Below are positions 36,775-45,465 of a stretch of DNA of 64,000 nucleotides, one piece after another. Position 1 is the stretch's first letter; every line of letters begins with the position of its first letter. The notes under the pieces were generated by a model. The model ran no database searches, was not told the DNA's origin, and worked only from the letters and a program-made list of their open reading frames with translations. Position numbers and translations under genes: made by a program. Source of the DNA: JADKIH01 sp964595205 (lineage in GTDB: Bacteria > Bacteroidota > Bacteroidia > AKYH767-A > 2013-40CM-41-45); assembly GCA_964595205.1 (NCBI GenBank), contig CAZQOQ010000037.1, forward strand, positions 258,468 to 322,467, given 5' to 3'.

Positions 36775-36823
36775 GTTCTTCAGTTCAGCGTTTAAAATTT
36801 TTCCGTAAGGATCATGCTTTGCA

Positions 36824-37516
36824 TTATGTTCCGATAAGAAAAATCACCGGCATCTTATTGATTTCAGGAATTGACTTTTTCCATTGGGAAATCTTTTTTG
36901 TTTCTATTTTTTCTTGCGAGGAAGTGACGTTACATGCAATACATAAAAGCGTTGTTCCCGAACATGAAATTAATATATCCTCCAGCAGCTGTTTGTTCCT
37001 GTATGGCGCTTCAATAAAGATCTGAGTCTGGCCTTTCTTAACAGCCTCGTTTTCCATTGCAGTAATTTTTCTTCGGCGCTGGGCTGAATCTCTTGGAAGG
37101 TACCCATGAAATATGAAAGACTGTCCGTTCATTCCACTCGCCATCAACGCAAGAATGATGCTCGACGGACCAGTTAAAGGGACTACCCGGATATTTTTTT
37201 CATGCGCAATTTTCACGATCGCTGCACCCGGATCGGCAACGCCCGGGCAACCGGCTTCACTTAAAAGTCCAATGTCTTTTTCCTTCCTGAAAATTTCAGC
37301 CAATGCAGATATCTCCTTTTCACCTGTATGTTCGTTTAACAGGTGAAAAATAAAATCTTTCTGATTGACATGGCTATTTATCATTTTTAGAAACGCACGC
37401 GCCGATTTCTCATTCTCAACAACGAATTCATCGATCCTCCGTGCTTTCTCCATCACAGTTTCAGGCAGTGTTCCTGTGTTTTCTGAAATGAATGTTGGAA
37501 TCAGGTACAACGACAT
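36824..37516 (-). CDS. RsmI-like SAM-dependent methyltransferase (tetrapyrrole methylase fold)
   Basis: 230 residues. The fold signature SEAGCPGVADPGA at 86-98, LTGPSSIILALMASG, and FHGYLPRDSAQRR match RsmI, the 16S rRNA 2'-O-methyltransferase at C1402. The N-terminus MSLYLIPTFISE is shortened and differs from canonical RsmI (LYVVATPIGN), so this belongs to the shorter Bacteroidota subgroup that often occurs next to a true rsmI. rRNA or another RNA substrate is therefore uncertain. It ends a leftward run of five genes starting at 42164. Confidence 0.85.
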   Translation of the reverse strand: MSLYLIPTFISENTGTLPETVMEKARRIDEFVVENEKSARAFLKMINSHVNQKDFIFHLLNEHTGEKEISALAEIFRKEKDIGLLSEAGCPGVADPGAAIVKIAHEKNIRVVPLTGPSSIILALMASGMNGQSFIFHGYLPRDSAQRRRKITAMENEAVKKGQTQIFIEAPYRNKQLLEDILISCSGTTLLCIACNVTSSQEKIETKKISQWKKSIPEINKMPVIFLIGT

Positions 37517-37548
37517 AAAATATTAAATCAACGGGAAATTATTCAATG

Positions 37549-38019
37549 CTATTGTTTATTCTTCAATCCCGGCTGGATTTCGCTGATTATTCTCTCACTT
37601 GCGTCTTCAAGTAATTCATATACAGAAACGAAATCCTGCAGGCTGCCATACCAGGGATCCGGAACATCAAATCTGTCTTTCCCATCTTCCAGGTAAAAAC
37701 GCACTTTCCTCTTTTCTTCTTCCGTTCTCGCTTGCCGGATTATGTCTTTATAATTGGAGGAATCCATTGCATAGATTAAGTCATAGTGTTCAAAGTCCTT
37801 TATCGAAAACTGTCTTCCTCTTTTTCCTGAAATGTCCACGCCAAATTTTCCGGCCGTAATAATCGCGCGCTCGTCGGGCGGCTCTCCAACGTGATAGTTC
37901 GCTGTTCCTGCCGAGTCCACGCTGTAGGATAGATTCATTTCTGAAATTTTTTTTCTGAGAATTCCTTCAGCCATCGGTGAGCGGCAGATATTTCCAAGGC
38001 AGACTACTAACAGCTTCAT
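37549..38019 (-). CDS. Low molecular weight protein-tyrosine phosphatase
   Basis: 156 residues from the ATG at 38019. P-loop CLGNICRS with Cys7 and Arg13; the acid/base Asp121 is in VPDPWYG. Length and motif spacing match the LMW-PTP family, which acts on protein tyrosine phosphates or, in some homologues, arginine phosphates. Its ATG lies two bases past the dihydroorotase-like stop, so they are likely co-transcribed. No tyrosine kinase (BY-kinase) gene is seen in the window. Confidence 0.93.
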   Translation of the reverse strand: MKLLVVCLGNICRSPMAEGILRKKISEMNLSYSVDSAGTANYHVGEPPDERAIITAGKFGVDISGKRGRQFSIKDFEHYDLIYAMDSSNYKDIIRQARTEEEKRKVRFYLEDGKDRFDVPDPWYGSLQDFVSVYELLEDASERIISEIQPGLKNKQ

Positions 38020-38021
38020 GA

Positions 38022-39296
38022 CTATTTGCAATATTCCAATTTTCCATGGTTCAGAATCGCCACAGGCTTACCTGTAAGTTCGCGGCCAACCAACGGATTG
38101 TTTTTCGATTTCGATGCCAAATGATGCTCGATCACGATCCATTTTTGTTCAGGATCAAAAACAGTTATTTCCGCCGGTTGGTTTTCCTCGATGAGGCCCG
38201 GCTTCAACCCCGCACAACACCGGGGGTGGGACGTGAATTTCGATATCAGTTCTGGCAAACTCAGTTTATTCATCGTCGCAGTGCGTGCTGCCCCAAAGGC
38301 CGTTTCAAGTGCGGTTGCTCCATAATCTGCCAGCTCGAATTCTTTCACCTTGGCTTCCGGGTTCTGCGGTGTATGATCCGTACAAATGCAATCGATTGTG
38401 CCGTCTGCCAGTCCATCGATCAATGCATGCTTATCATCGATGCAGCGCAACGGAGGTTTCACCTTGAAATTCGTATCGAACTCATTGATGGCAGACTCAT
38501 CGAGAAGAAGATTCAATGCCGATACATCCGCAGTAACTTTTTTTCCGCTCGCTTTTGCCTTTCGAATCAGTTCAACACCCTGTTTCGATGAAACCGTTGA
38601 AAAATGAATCGGCGAATTGCAGTATTCGGCAAGCAACAGGTCGCGGCTTATCATGATCTCTTCTGCTATGGAGGGAATGCCTTTCAATCCCAGGCGAGTG
38701 GACATGATTCCCTCATGTACCTGACCTTTGCCGGTGAGAAATTTATCCTCTGCAAACGAAAATATTTTACCGCCGAAATTTTGTGCATACAATAAAGCAC
38801 GCATCATCAAACCTGCATCATGTATTGCCCGTTTATCGTCGGTGAACACACGTACATTCGCCTGGTACATATCGTACATCTCCGATAATTCCTTACCGTC
38901 TCTGTTTTCCGATATCGTTCCGGCTACATGTACGTCGACCGGCAAATCTTTTGCACGCTTTTGCAGGTATTCAACAATCGGTCGCCCGGATACTGGTGGT
39001 TTCGTGGAAGGCATCAGCAACACGCCGGTAAATCCACCCTGGATGGCCGCTTTGCAGCCGCTGTCGATATCCTCTTTGAACTCTTCGCCCGGTTCGCCAA
39101 ATCTGGCATGCAGGTCGAACCATCCAGGCGAAATGTAATACCCGTTACCTGAAATGAGTCTCGCATCTTCCGGAGAAATGCTTCCTGCCTCTTTTACGGA
39201 AGCAATCATGTTGCCGACTATCAATACATCTCTTTGTTTAAGATGATGGGGACTTCCGGGAGAAATTACATTTACATTCTGGAGGAGAATTTTCAT
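38022..39296 (-). CDS. Dihydroorotase-like protein of the Bacteroidota type, metal ligands incomplete
   Basis: 424 residues of the cyclic amidohydrolase family. The classical HxH motif is altered: the segment reads DLHARFGEPG, so His63 is present but the second His is Arg65. The later His-x-x-His region reads PIHFSTVSSK, keeping only the first His. The CTDHTPQN block with its Asp is conserved, as is MPSTKPP. The product is normally annotated as dihydroorotase in this phylum, but loss of ligands suggests either altered chemistry or a pseudo-enzyme partner of aspartate carbamoyltransferase (PyrC'-like). Six bases separate it from the upstream BatA-like gene. Confidence 0.82.
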   Translation of the reverse strand: MKILLQNVNVISPGSPHHLKQRDVLIVGNMIASVKEAGSISPEDARLISGNGYYISPGWFDLHARFGEPGEEFKEDIDSGCKAAIQGGFTGVLLMPSTKPPVSGRPIVEYLQKRAKDLPVDVHVAGTISENRDGKELSEMYDMYQANVRVFTDDKRAIHDAGLMMRALLYAQNFGGKIFSFAEDKFLTGKGQVHEGIMSTRLGLKGIPSIAEEIMISRDLLLAEYCNSPIHFSTVSSKQGVELIRKAKASGKKVTADVSALNLLLDESAINEFDTNFKVKPPLRCIDDKHALIDGLADGTIDCICTDHTPQNPEAKVKEFELADYGATALETAFGAARTATMNKLSLPELISKFTSHPRCCAGLKPGLIEENQPAEITVFDPEQKWIVIEHHLASKSKNNPLVGRELTGKPVAILNHGKLEYCK

Positions 39297-39302
39297 GATG
39301 AA

Positions 39303-41366
39303 TCAGGCAGCTTTTCTGTTAAAATATCTTACCAATAAGACTTCCAGGCCCAGGAAGATGAGTGCAGCGATGATGCAGTATTTCCATAATCTCTTTCCTT
39401 CGTTAAGCTGGAGAATTTTATGCGAGAGGTCGCCGCCTTCCGAATCGAAGATGTTAACGTTGTTGTTTCCTGCAACGCTGAATTTTTTCATGAGTTCATC
39501 AGGAGGCATGTCAGTGAGATCGGATTCTTTCCTGTCATAATTGAAGGCGATTGCAGCGATCAGGTTGTTACCCGACCTGAGTTGGTAATTCTGTGCCTGG
39601 CTCACCTGGTCGTGAACTGAGATAACCGTATTGGAATTTAACAGCCTGCTTTCAGGAATCAAATCAAATTTGAGAGTTGTGTTTTCGAGATGAAACACGT
39701 TGTCGTTTGAAACAAGCGTATCACTGATCACGAAATCCCGGTCGCGGCCAAGTATCATGGGAGCCCTGATCTCCGAAGAAGACAGCAATGCAGCACGCAG
39801 GAACACCGGAACGAAAAGAGCATGTCTTGGAAAATTTCCGGCATCTTCCGCAAGCGAAGATGCTAACGCATATACTTTTCCTTTTCCGGTTGAAGAAGTA
39901 ATAAGGAAAGGGCTTCCGTTTTGTAAGCGCACAATGCTCTGGGTAACACTTTTTACGTTTCTCCCCAGGCGATAGTATTTATTTACAAGGGGAAGGTCGA
40001 GATTTTCAGGAATGTTTTTTCCTTTTTCAAAAACATTTGCAAATAATTCGCTGTTCTTTTCAATGTATACCACCCGGTCACTCGCTTCGGATTTCCCAAG
40101 ATATGTATCCGTTCCCAGCTCGTTCGTAAGATCGCTGTATGCCGCCAGGTCTGATTCTTCCGCAGGAATGATAAAGACAGAACCGCCTTTCAATACATAC
40201 TGCTGCAATTCGTGGATCATTCCTGATGAGAATGATGGTATTTCATTGAGGATGATCAATTGCATTGATGAAAAAATGGAGTAATCGATTTGTCCTGCCG
40301 GGATATTTCTCAGGTGAAAATACGGATCATTTCCAAAAACAGCACCCAGGGCATTGCTGATTTCTCTGCCGTTGATGCAAAGTATCTCCAGATTTCTTCT
40401 GACATTGAATGCGAAATAAAAATCATCATCGAACGTAATCGGGAAATCGGTGATGGAAACTGCAGCCTCCTGCCATCCGGCTTCTGTGATAGTAAACGAG
40501 AGCCTGGCCTCTCCTGAAGATCCGGCCGGAGCACTCACGCTTGCTATTGCTTTCTGACTTCCGTTAATGGAAAGTTTTAGCGGGATGTTTTCCGCATTTA
40601 CATTTCCTTTGTTTCTGATTACAACTGTTAATTCGGAGGGAGTATTTAACTGAACAAACGGAGTCGAAAGAAAGCAGGTGTCGATATACAGATTATTCTG
40701 CCTCGATGCTTCAACCGGAACAAGCGTGAACTGAATGGTTGTATCCGGTTTCAGATCGTCATCCACAATGCTTTTCTGAAAATCGGATATGATATACGCT
40801 TTCTTCGTCGATTTTTCTGAACCACCGGATAATGCCTCCTCCTGGCGTTGCATGACCTCTGAAAGCTGGCGTACCGAAGAACCCGGTTTAATTTCATCGA
40901 TGAGCTGAAGATATTCTTCCCTGCTTACTAATCGCTGATGTCGTGCCTCGAAATCAGTCGTAAGCAACTGGAACTGGTCGGATGGTTTATATGCCTGTGC
41001 GATTTCCCTTGCTTTCTTCTTTGCCGTCTCAAGCAGGCTTCCGTTTTTTCCCTGTGCATCCATGCTAAAGGAATTATCAATATAAACGCTGATCTTTTTA
41101 ATCCCTGCTTCAATTTTGCGATTGGAGACAGGTATGTATGGCTGGGCGAAAGCGAAAACGAGGAATGCAACAGCCAATATTCTGCTGATTAATATGAGCA
41201 GGTGTTTCAGCCTGGATCGTGATTGAGTATCCTGCCGGATTTCCCTCAGGAATCTCACATTTGTAAAATAGATTTTTTTAAATCTCCGGAAATTAAATAA
41301 ATGGATGATGATTGGGATTGCGAGTGCTGCGAGTGCAAAAAGAAAGCCCGGATATATAAAATGCAT
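39303..41366 (-). CDS. BatA-like membrane protein with von Willebrand A-like domain
   Basis: 687 residues. Starts with the aerotolerance-regulator N-terminal block (MHFIYPGFLFALAALAIPII, followed by IHLFNFRRFKKIYFTNVRFL), with membrane segments at about 5-24 and 57-76. A vWA-like domain follows, with the MIDAS sequence DNSFS at 97-101 (Asp97). A long beta-rich periplasmic part and a final transmembrane helix (KYCIIAALIFLGLEVLLVRYF) close it. Such proteins often work with MoxR AAA ATPases, but none is in the window. The role is unknown. Confidence 0.88.
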   Translation of the reverse strand: MHFIYPGFLFALAALAIPIIIHLFNFRRFKKIYFTNVRFLREIRQDTQSRSRLKHLLILISRILAVAFLVFAFAQPYIPVSNRKIEAGIKKISVYIDNSFSMDAQGKNGSLLETAKKKAREIAQAYKPSDQFQLLTTDFEARHQRLVSREEYLQLIDEIKPGSSVRQLSEVMQRQEEALSGGSEKSTKKAYIISDFQKSIVDDDLKPDTTIQFTLVPVEASRQNNLYIDTCFLSTPFVQLNTPSELTVVIRNKGNVNAENIPLKLSINGSQKAIASVSAPAGSSGEARLSFTITEAGWQEAAVSITDFPITFDDDFYFAFNVRRNLEILCINGREISNALGAVFGNDPYFHLRNIPAGQIDYSIFSSMQLIILNEIPSFSSGMIHELQQYVLKGGSVFIIPAEESDLAAYSDLTNELGTDTYLGKSEASDRVVYIEKNSELFANVFEKGKNIPENLDLPLVNKYYRLGRNVKSVTQSIVRLQNGSPFLITSSTGKGKVYALASSLAEDAGNFPRHALFVPVFLRAALLSSSEIRAPMILGRDRDFVISDTLVSNDNVFHLENTTLKFDLIPESRLLNSNTVISVHDQVSQAQNYQLRSGNNLIAAIAFNYDRKESDLTDMPPDELMKKFSVAGNNNVNIFDSEGGDLSHKILQLNEGKRLWKYCIIAALIFLGLEVLLVRYFNRKAA

Positions 41367-41384
41367 TGGGCCAAAGATAATGAT

Positions 41385-42164
41385 TCAGAATTTCTCAAAC
41401 ACGCCTAAGCCAAACAAAGCGAAATCATATTTTACCGGATCGGCGGGGTCGAATTTTTTCAGGTTGGTTGTTAATTCTATAGCAGCCTGCCAGTCGTTCT
41501 GACTTCTTCTTAACAATCCCAGCTTTCGTGCTACGCGGGCGGAGTGAACATCGAGCGGACAGGTAAGAAATGAAGAATCCAGTTTCCATATACCGAAATC
41601 CACTCCGGAAGAATCTTTGCGTATCATCCAGCGCAGGAACATATTAATGCGTTTGGCGGCTGAACCTGCGACGGGATCAGAAAAGTGTTTCTGCGTGCGG
41701 GCAGGGTGGGGAAGACTGAAAAAAAAGTTTCTCCATCCGTTAATGGCTTCTTTATAGTCGGTATGAATTTTTTTGTTGAAATGATCGCTGAATAAATTTT
41801 CGATCGACCCTTTTTCTGAATAAATCTTCCTGAGCGCTTTCAGGAAATAAAGGCAGTCAACTTCGTTGAAGGTACGGTGGACATAATTCCGGAAGAGAGA
41901 GTAATCATGCCTGGAGAAATTCAGAATGAATTCATGAGGCGAATGATCCATCCGTTCTAAAAGCGCGATTGCATTTTTTAAAATAACCTTCCTTTGTCCC
42001 CAGGCAATTGTTGCGGCAAGGAAAGCGGCAATTTCGATGTCTTCTTTTTTTGTGAACCTGTGAGGGATAGAAATGGGGTCGTCTTGAATGAACGAAGGAC
42101 GATTAAAAGCATCCACTTTTTCGTCAAGGTATTCTTTTAAGTCTTCATTTCTCAGCCTTTTCAC
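41385..42164 (-). CDS. TIGR02757 family protein
   Basis: 259 residues of the TIGR02757 family of conserved Bacteroidota proteins. Recognisable blocks include LAATIAWGQRKVILKNA, FPLDVHSARVARKLGLL-like CPLDVHSARVARKLGLLRR and the C-terminal KYDFALFGLGV. It resembles helix-hairpin-helix DNA glycosylase-like folds at its end, but no catalytic residue can be assigned. It heads the leftward run with BatA, dihydroorotase-like, LMW-PTP and RsmI-like genes. Confidence 0.85.
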   Translation of the reverse strand: MKRLRNEDLKEYLDEKVDAFNRPSFIQDDPISIPHRFTKKEDIEIAAFLAATIAWGQRKVILKNAIALLERMDHSPHEFILNFSRHDYSLFRNYVHRTFNEVDCLYFLKALRKIYSEKGSIENLFSDHFNKKIHTDYKEAINGWRNFFFSLPHPARTQKHFSDPVAGSAAKRINMFLRWMIRKDSSGVDFGIWKLDSSFLTCPLDVHSARVARKLGLLRRSQNDWQAAIELTTNLKKFDPADPVKYDFALFGLGVFEKF

Positions 42165-42195
42165 AGTGCGAAATTACCACAAAAAGGGCATTACC

Positions 42196-42288
42196 TCATC
42201 GTATCAAATTGAAAGAAATCAGTAAGATTATGACGATAATTGCAAAATCGATGACTGAATATTTGAATCTTGTGAAATAGTTATTCAT
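42196..42288 (-). CDS. Possible 30-residue transmembrane peptide
   Basis: A small frame MNNYFTRFKYSVIDFAIIVI followed by ten more residues (ILLISFNLIR), with a positively charged N-terminal part and one clear transmembrane helix. A GTAAGAA sequence sits just upstream. It is too short for standard gene finding and could be chance; the strongly membrane-like composition and a position downstream of the response-regulator unit are the only support. Confidence 0.3.
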   Translation of the reverse strand: MNNYFTRFKYSVIDFAIIVIILLISFNLIR

Positions 42289-42333
42289 TTCTTACAGTTT
42301 TTAGATTTTTTATTATTCAATGAAATGCATGGT

Positions 42334-42513
42334 TCAGGCTATGGTGCTTCTTTTTTTGAAACTGCCTCCGGTAATAATGGTGAAAGTAGCGGCAACCTGG
42401 CGAAGCAATTCTTTTTCTCCCGAGAGCAGGGCGTCCGTGAGTTGCTTGCCGTCTTGCAGTTTTGAAAGAGCATTGATCCTGCTGGTGTCCTGGTTTGTTT
42501 GAAGAGTTTCCAT
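42334..42513 (-). CDS. Small protein (59 aa) downstream of the response regulator
   Basis: Frame of 59 residues beginning METLQTNQDTSRINALSKLQ, soluble and rich in charged and small residues, with a basic C-terminus (GGSFKKRSTIA). It starts 27 bases after the response-regulator stop on the same strand, and codon use looks normal for the region. No similarity recognised and no strong ribosome site. It may be co-transcribed with the regulator. Confidence 0.45.
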   Translation of the reverse strand: METLQTNQDTSRINALSKLQDGKQLTDALLSGEKELLRQVAATFTIITGGSFKKRSTIA

Positions 42514-42540
42514 TTGCTTGCTGTTTTTGAGAGTAAGAAT

Positions 42541-42996
42541 TCAGATGGTTGCGGTAATGATGTCCTTTAACTGGTAGGCATCGAGAGGCTTGACGAGAAA
42601 AAGTATCACATTGGGATTTAACAGTACGCGTGATCTGTCCATTCCGGAATCGGCACCGGAAGTAATCACGATTTTGCATTTGCTGCGGATAAAATCTGAC
42701 AGCCCCGTAAACTCGTCCAGAAAGCTCTTCCCATCTTTATTCTCAAGTTTCAGGTCAATGAAAATCAGATCAGGGACGTCGCTCAGGCGTGAGGCATGTT
42801 TGAGCTGGTTTAGGACATGTTCTGTGTTTGTTTCACAAACCACCTCCCTTGCGAGTTTAACGTCCTTTAAAAGGGATTCATTGATGAACAAGTCGATATC
42901 ATTGTCATCGATGATTACAATTCTGTCAAATTTAGGCGGTTCCGGGTTTTGACCCTGTCGCTCATTAAAAGTACTCTGAAACTTCCTGTGTGCCAT
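42541..42996 (-). CDS. Stand-alone response regulator receiver domain
   Basis: 151 residues. After a polar ~22-residue N-terminal tail comes a single receiver domain: acidic pocket IIDDNDID, phospho-acceptor Asp in LIFIDLKLENKDG, Ser/Thr in VITSGAD, and Lys in FLVKPLDAYQL. There is no output domain. Such proteins act through protein contacts, for example in a phosphorelay. No kinase is adjacent. The AT-rich region to its right begins almost at once. Confidence 0.9.
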   Translation of the reverse strand: MAHRKFQSTFNERQGQNPEPPKFDRIVIIDDNDIDLFINESLLKDVKLAREVVCETNTEHVLNQLKHASRLSDVPDLIFIDLKLENKDGKSFLDEFTGLSDFIRSKCKIVITSGADSGMDRSRVLLNPNVILFLVKPLDAYQLKDIITATI

Positions 42997-43471
42997 TTTC
43001 CTGGGGTGTTTTGGTTAAGTACCCCAAAGATACCGGCACGGTCAGCCCCAAAAAAGGGACAAAATGAAAATATTTAGACATAAAATTGAAAGTTGATTTT
43101 TTAAATATTTCGATGATTTTTTAAAAAATCAAACATTTTATATTTATAACATACTTATTTATAAATATTTACGAAGTTTATAAATTTTCAATTTATTACA
43201 TTATTTGTTGATATAACTTAAAAATCAGACATTGCTATTCGTATGGATCTACATCTGGAACAATAACAATGTTGCTTGAATTTGTGTCAAGCGATTTTAT
43301 ACTGTCCGAGTTAGTTAAGGTAATACCAATTTGCAGAGATATTGATATTGACAGAGAAAGTAAGAATTCGACCATTGAAATTTGTATTTAATATAAACAC
43401 AAATTAGAACAGACTACACATTACAAGGGAAGATCTTCTATATTTTATTACATATGTAAGAATTATTAAAA
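42997..43471. other. AT-rich intergenic region with one possible tiny ORF
   Basis: 475 bases, very AT-rich after about 43040, lying upstream of the first AT-rich paralogue. A TGGGGT/ACCCCA inverted repeat (43002-43007 and 43021-43026) lies just upstream of the response-regulator gene and may be part of its promoter region. Apart from the 46-codon minus-strand frame reported separately, I see no gene or clear promoter here. Confidence 0.5.
43235..43375 (-). CDS. Possible 46-residue peptide in the AT-rich region
   Basis: Frame starting MVEFLLSLSISISLQIGITL and ending VIVPDVDPYE. The N-terminal half is hydrophobic, like a signal or membrane anchor. No ribosome site is visible. In such AT-rich DNA a 46-codon open frame is only mildly unusual, so this may be chance or a gene remnant. 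Confidence 0.28.
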   Translation of the reverse strand: MVEFLLSLSISISLQIGITLTNSDSIKSLDTNSSNIVIVPDVDPYE

Positions 43472-44950
43472 ATGAATAGTTTAAAAGTCTTAAAAATTGT
43501 TGTTAATAAGCTTACGAAAGAAGAAATGAAAATTCTCTTTAAGAGTTTAAGCTATAATAACAAAATTGAGAATGCACAAAGGGAAAAATCACTTAAACTA
43601 ATTAAATTTTTATTGAGTATCGACGAAATATCTTCAAAAGAAGTACAATTTTTTCTTTATGGAAAATCAAATTATAGCGCATTTAATAAATTAATAAATA
43701 GATTAAAGCAAAAAATATATGAAATAATTATTTTAAGTAATTCGATAAATAGTAATAATTTTTCAAATCGAAATAAAGTAAATCTTGATTTAAGGAAAAA
43801 ACTATTACAAGCAGATATTTTGCAGCTAAAAGGTTTGAGAAAAAACATATTACCGCTATATAATTATATTATTTTAAACTCTAATAAGTATGAACTTTAT
43901 GATATACTAGTCCAGGCATTAAACTCTAAACAGCGTTTACTCTCTGTAAATTCAAAATTCAAGATATTTCAGGAAATTAGAAATGAAATATTATTAGCTG
44001 AAAATAGACTTGTTTTATTTAAGGAATCTACTAATATTTATAACGAAATTTCTCATAAAATAAGTAACAATAATAATTATTTGTCTTATAAAGACAATTT
44101 GGTGGCATCTATAATAAAACTAAGAAAAAATTATTATAGTTCTAAATCGCCCACTGTTGGATTCTACTATTATACATTGAAAGCGGAGCTTCATGAGAAA
44201 GAGTTTCAATACACTAAGTCAAAGGACAGTCTGGAAAATGCAAAAAATATTTTGCTGAATAATGAATCCGCATATACAATAAATCGATATGGGACCACAA
44301 TCCTAAATTTATCAAATAATAGTATTTTTTTATATAAATTTAATGAATCTGTTAATCTGGCTATTGAAGCAAAAAAACATTTCAAAAATTTGCCATTCAC
44401 ATTGTTAATAGTAAATGAAATATTATTTTACTCATATTTTTATAAAAATGAATTTGAAGATTGTAATTTTATTTTAAATGAGTATGGACTTAATAGTGAT
44501 AATGATTTAATAAAAAGTAAATTTTATTATTACCAGTCTTGCGTATTTTTTGTTTCTAACAATTTCCAAAAATCGATTGATGGATTATTAAATAATAAAG
44601 GAGTAGAAAAGGATAAGGAAGGATGGAATATTAATATAAGAATATTAACTATCTTGAACAGGATTGAATTGGAGCAGTTCGAATCTGTAGATTTGCAAGT
44701 TCAAAATTTAGATAGATATATAAAACGTATTTCTAGGAACAAAGTTGTATTACCACGATATATACTAATTTTAAGAATACTAACTAAACTCATACAAGAG
44801 AATTATAATTATAAAAAGGTATTTGATAAACGAATTAAGTATTTTAATTTATTAGAATCTGATGATGTTTTATTCAGATGGCAAGTGAAATCGCCTGAAC
44901 TAATCGTATTCCATGGTTGGTTTAAAAAAAAGTTGAATTCAAATCACTAA
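43472..44950 (+). CDS. AT-rich helical-repeat protein of unknown function (paralogue A)
   Basis: 492 residues, no signal peptide, rich in Asn, Lys, Ile and Leu, apparently almost all alpha-helical with TPR-like helix pairs (for example around LYKFNESVNLAIEAKKHF). The N-terminal ~85 residues (VVNKLTKEEMKILFKSL, later FFLYGKSNYSAFNKLINRLK) form a separate module. The C-terminal 110 residues contain conserved blocks shared with the protein at 45466: KDKEGWNINIRILTILNRIE and WQVKSPELIVFHGWF. I do not recognise a characterised family. Base and codon use differ sharply from the neighbouring genes, which suggests transfer or relaxed composition. No catalytic motif is seen. Confidence 0.8.
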   Translation: MNSLKVLKIVVNKLTKEEMKILFKSLSYNNKIENAQREKSLKLIKFLLSIDEISSKEVQFFLYGKSNYSAFNKLINRLKQKIYEIIILSNSINSNNFSNRNKVNLDLRKKLLQADILQLKGLRKNILPLYNYIILNSNKYELYDILVQALNSKQRLLSVNSKFKIFQEIRNEILLAENRLVLFKESTNIYNEISHKISNNNNYLSYKDNLVASIIKLRKNYYSSKSPTVGFYYYTLKAELHEKEFQYTKSKDSLENAKNILLNNESAYTINRYGTTILNLSNNSIFLYKFNESVNLAIEAKKHFKNLPFTLLIVNEILFYSYFYKNEFEDCNFILNEYGLNSDNDLIKSKFYYYQSCVFFVSNNFQKSIDGLLNNKGVEKDKEGWNINIRILTILNRIELEQFESVDLQVQNLDRYIKRISRNKVVLPRYILILRILTKLIQENYNYKKVFDKRIKYFNLLESDDVLFRWQVKSPELIVFHGWFKKKLNSNH

Positions 44951-45008
44951 AGGGTGCATTTTATACATTTGCATTTCTAGTGTATTTTGGGGTAAACAAG
45001 TTTAATAC

Positions 45009-45314
45009 TTATTTTCTGTTTTTAAATAGAACTGAACCAGGCTCATTTAAATATGTTTCTTTTAAGTTATTATTTTTTTTGGCTTCAAGAAGCTCGAAAA
45101 GTTCTTTCGGTGATATTTTATGAATATCGCATAATTTAAAAAAATTTTTCATCGTAAGATTTTCACCGTTTTCCCAGCGCCAATATGCTGTTCTATTCAG
45201 ATCATTTTCGTAACTAAAGACCTCTGCAGATTTGAAGCCTTTTCTCATTCGCAATTGGCGTAATGTGCTTCCGAGATCAAAAAGCATTTCGTGTCGTTCA
45301 TTTTTTGTTTTCAT
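45009..45314 (-). CDS. XRE-family helix-turn-helix regulator
   Basis: 101 residues. The HTH covers about residues 12-75: LGSTLRQLRMRKGFKSAEVF, then NDLNRTAYWRWENGENLTM, with the usual YWRWENG recognition pattern and ISPKELFELL at the end of the domain. It lies between the two AT-rich paralogues and is divergent from the second, 151 bases away, so it may control that gene, itself, or both. No toxin-like partner of small size is adjacent. The tail (LNEPGSVLFKNRK) is polar. Confidence 0.85.
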   Translation of the reverse strand: MKTKNERHEMLFDLGSTLRQLRMRKGFKSAEVFSYENDLNRTAYWRWENGENLTMKNFFKLCDIHKISPKELFELLEAKKNNNLKETYLNEPGSVLFKNRK

Positions 45315-45465
45315 GTTATTTTCTATTTTTATAAGCGAATTTAGTCTGAGAATGGTAATTTTAAATGGAAAGATTCAGTCATTTTGGGACATTAGGCTTA
45401 CCATGTATTATTGATTAAGTTTAATTTTTTAAATAAATGATGTTTAAATCAGGAAACTAGAAACT

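Noticed and set aside
42317..42679. 120-codon minus-strand frame overlapping the response regulator
   Set aside because: Composition is Arg/His/Ser-rich, as in shadow frames, and it overlaps a clear receiver-domain gene in another frame.
43020..44994. Inverted TACCCCAAA / TTTGGGGTA flanking paralogue A, considered as mobile-element ends
   Set aside because: Only nine bases, no transposase, no target duplication; such pairs occur by chance in a 64-kb window.
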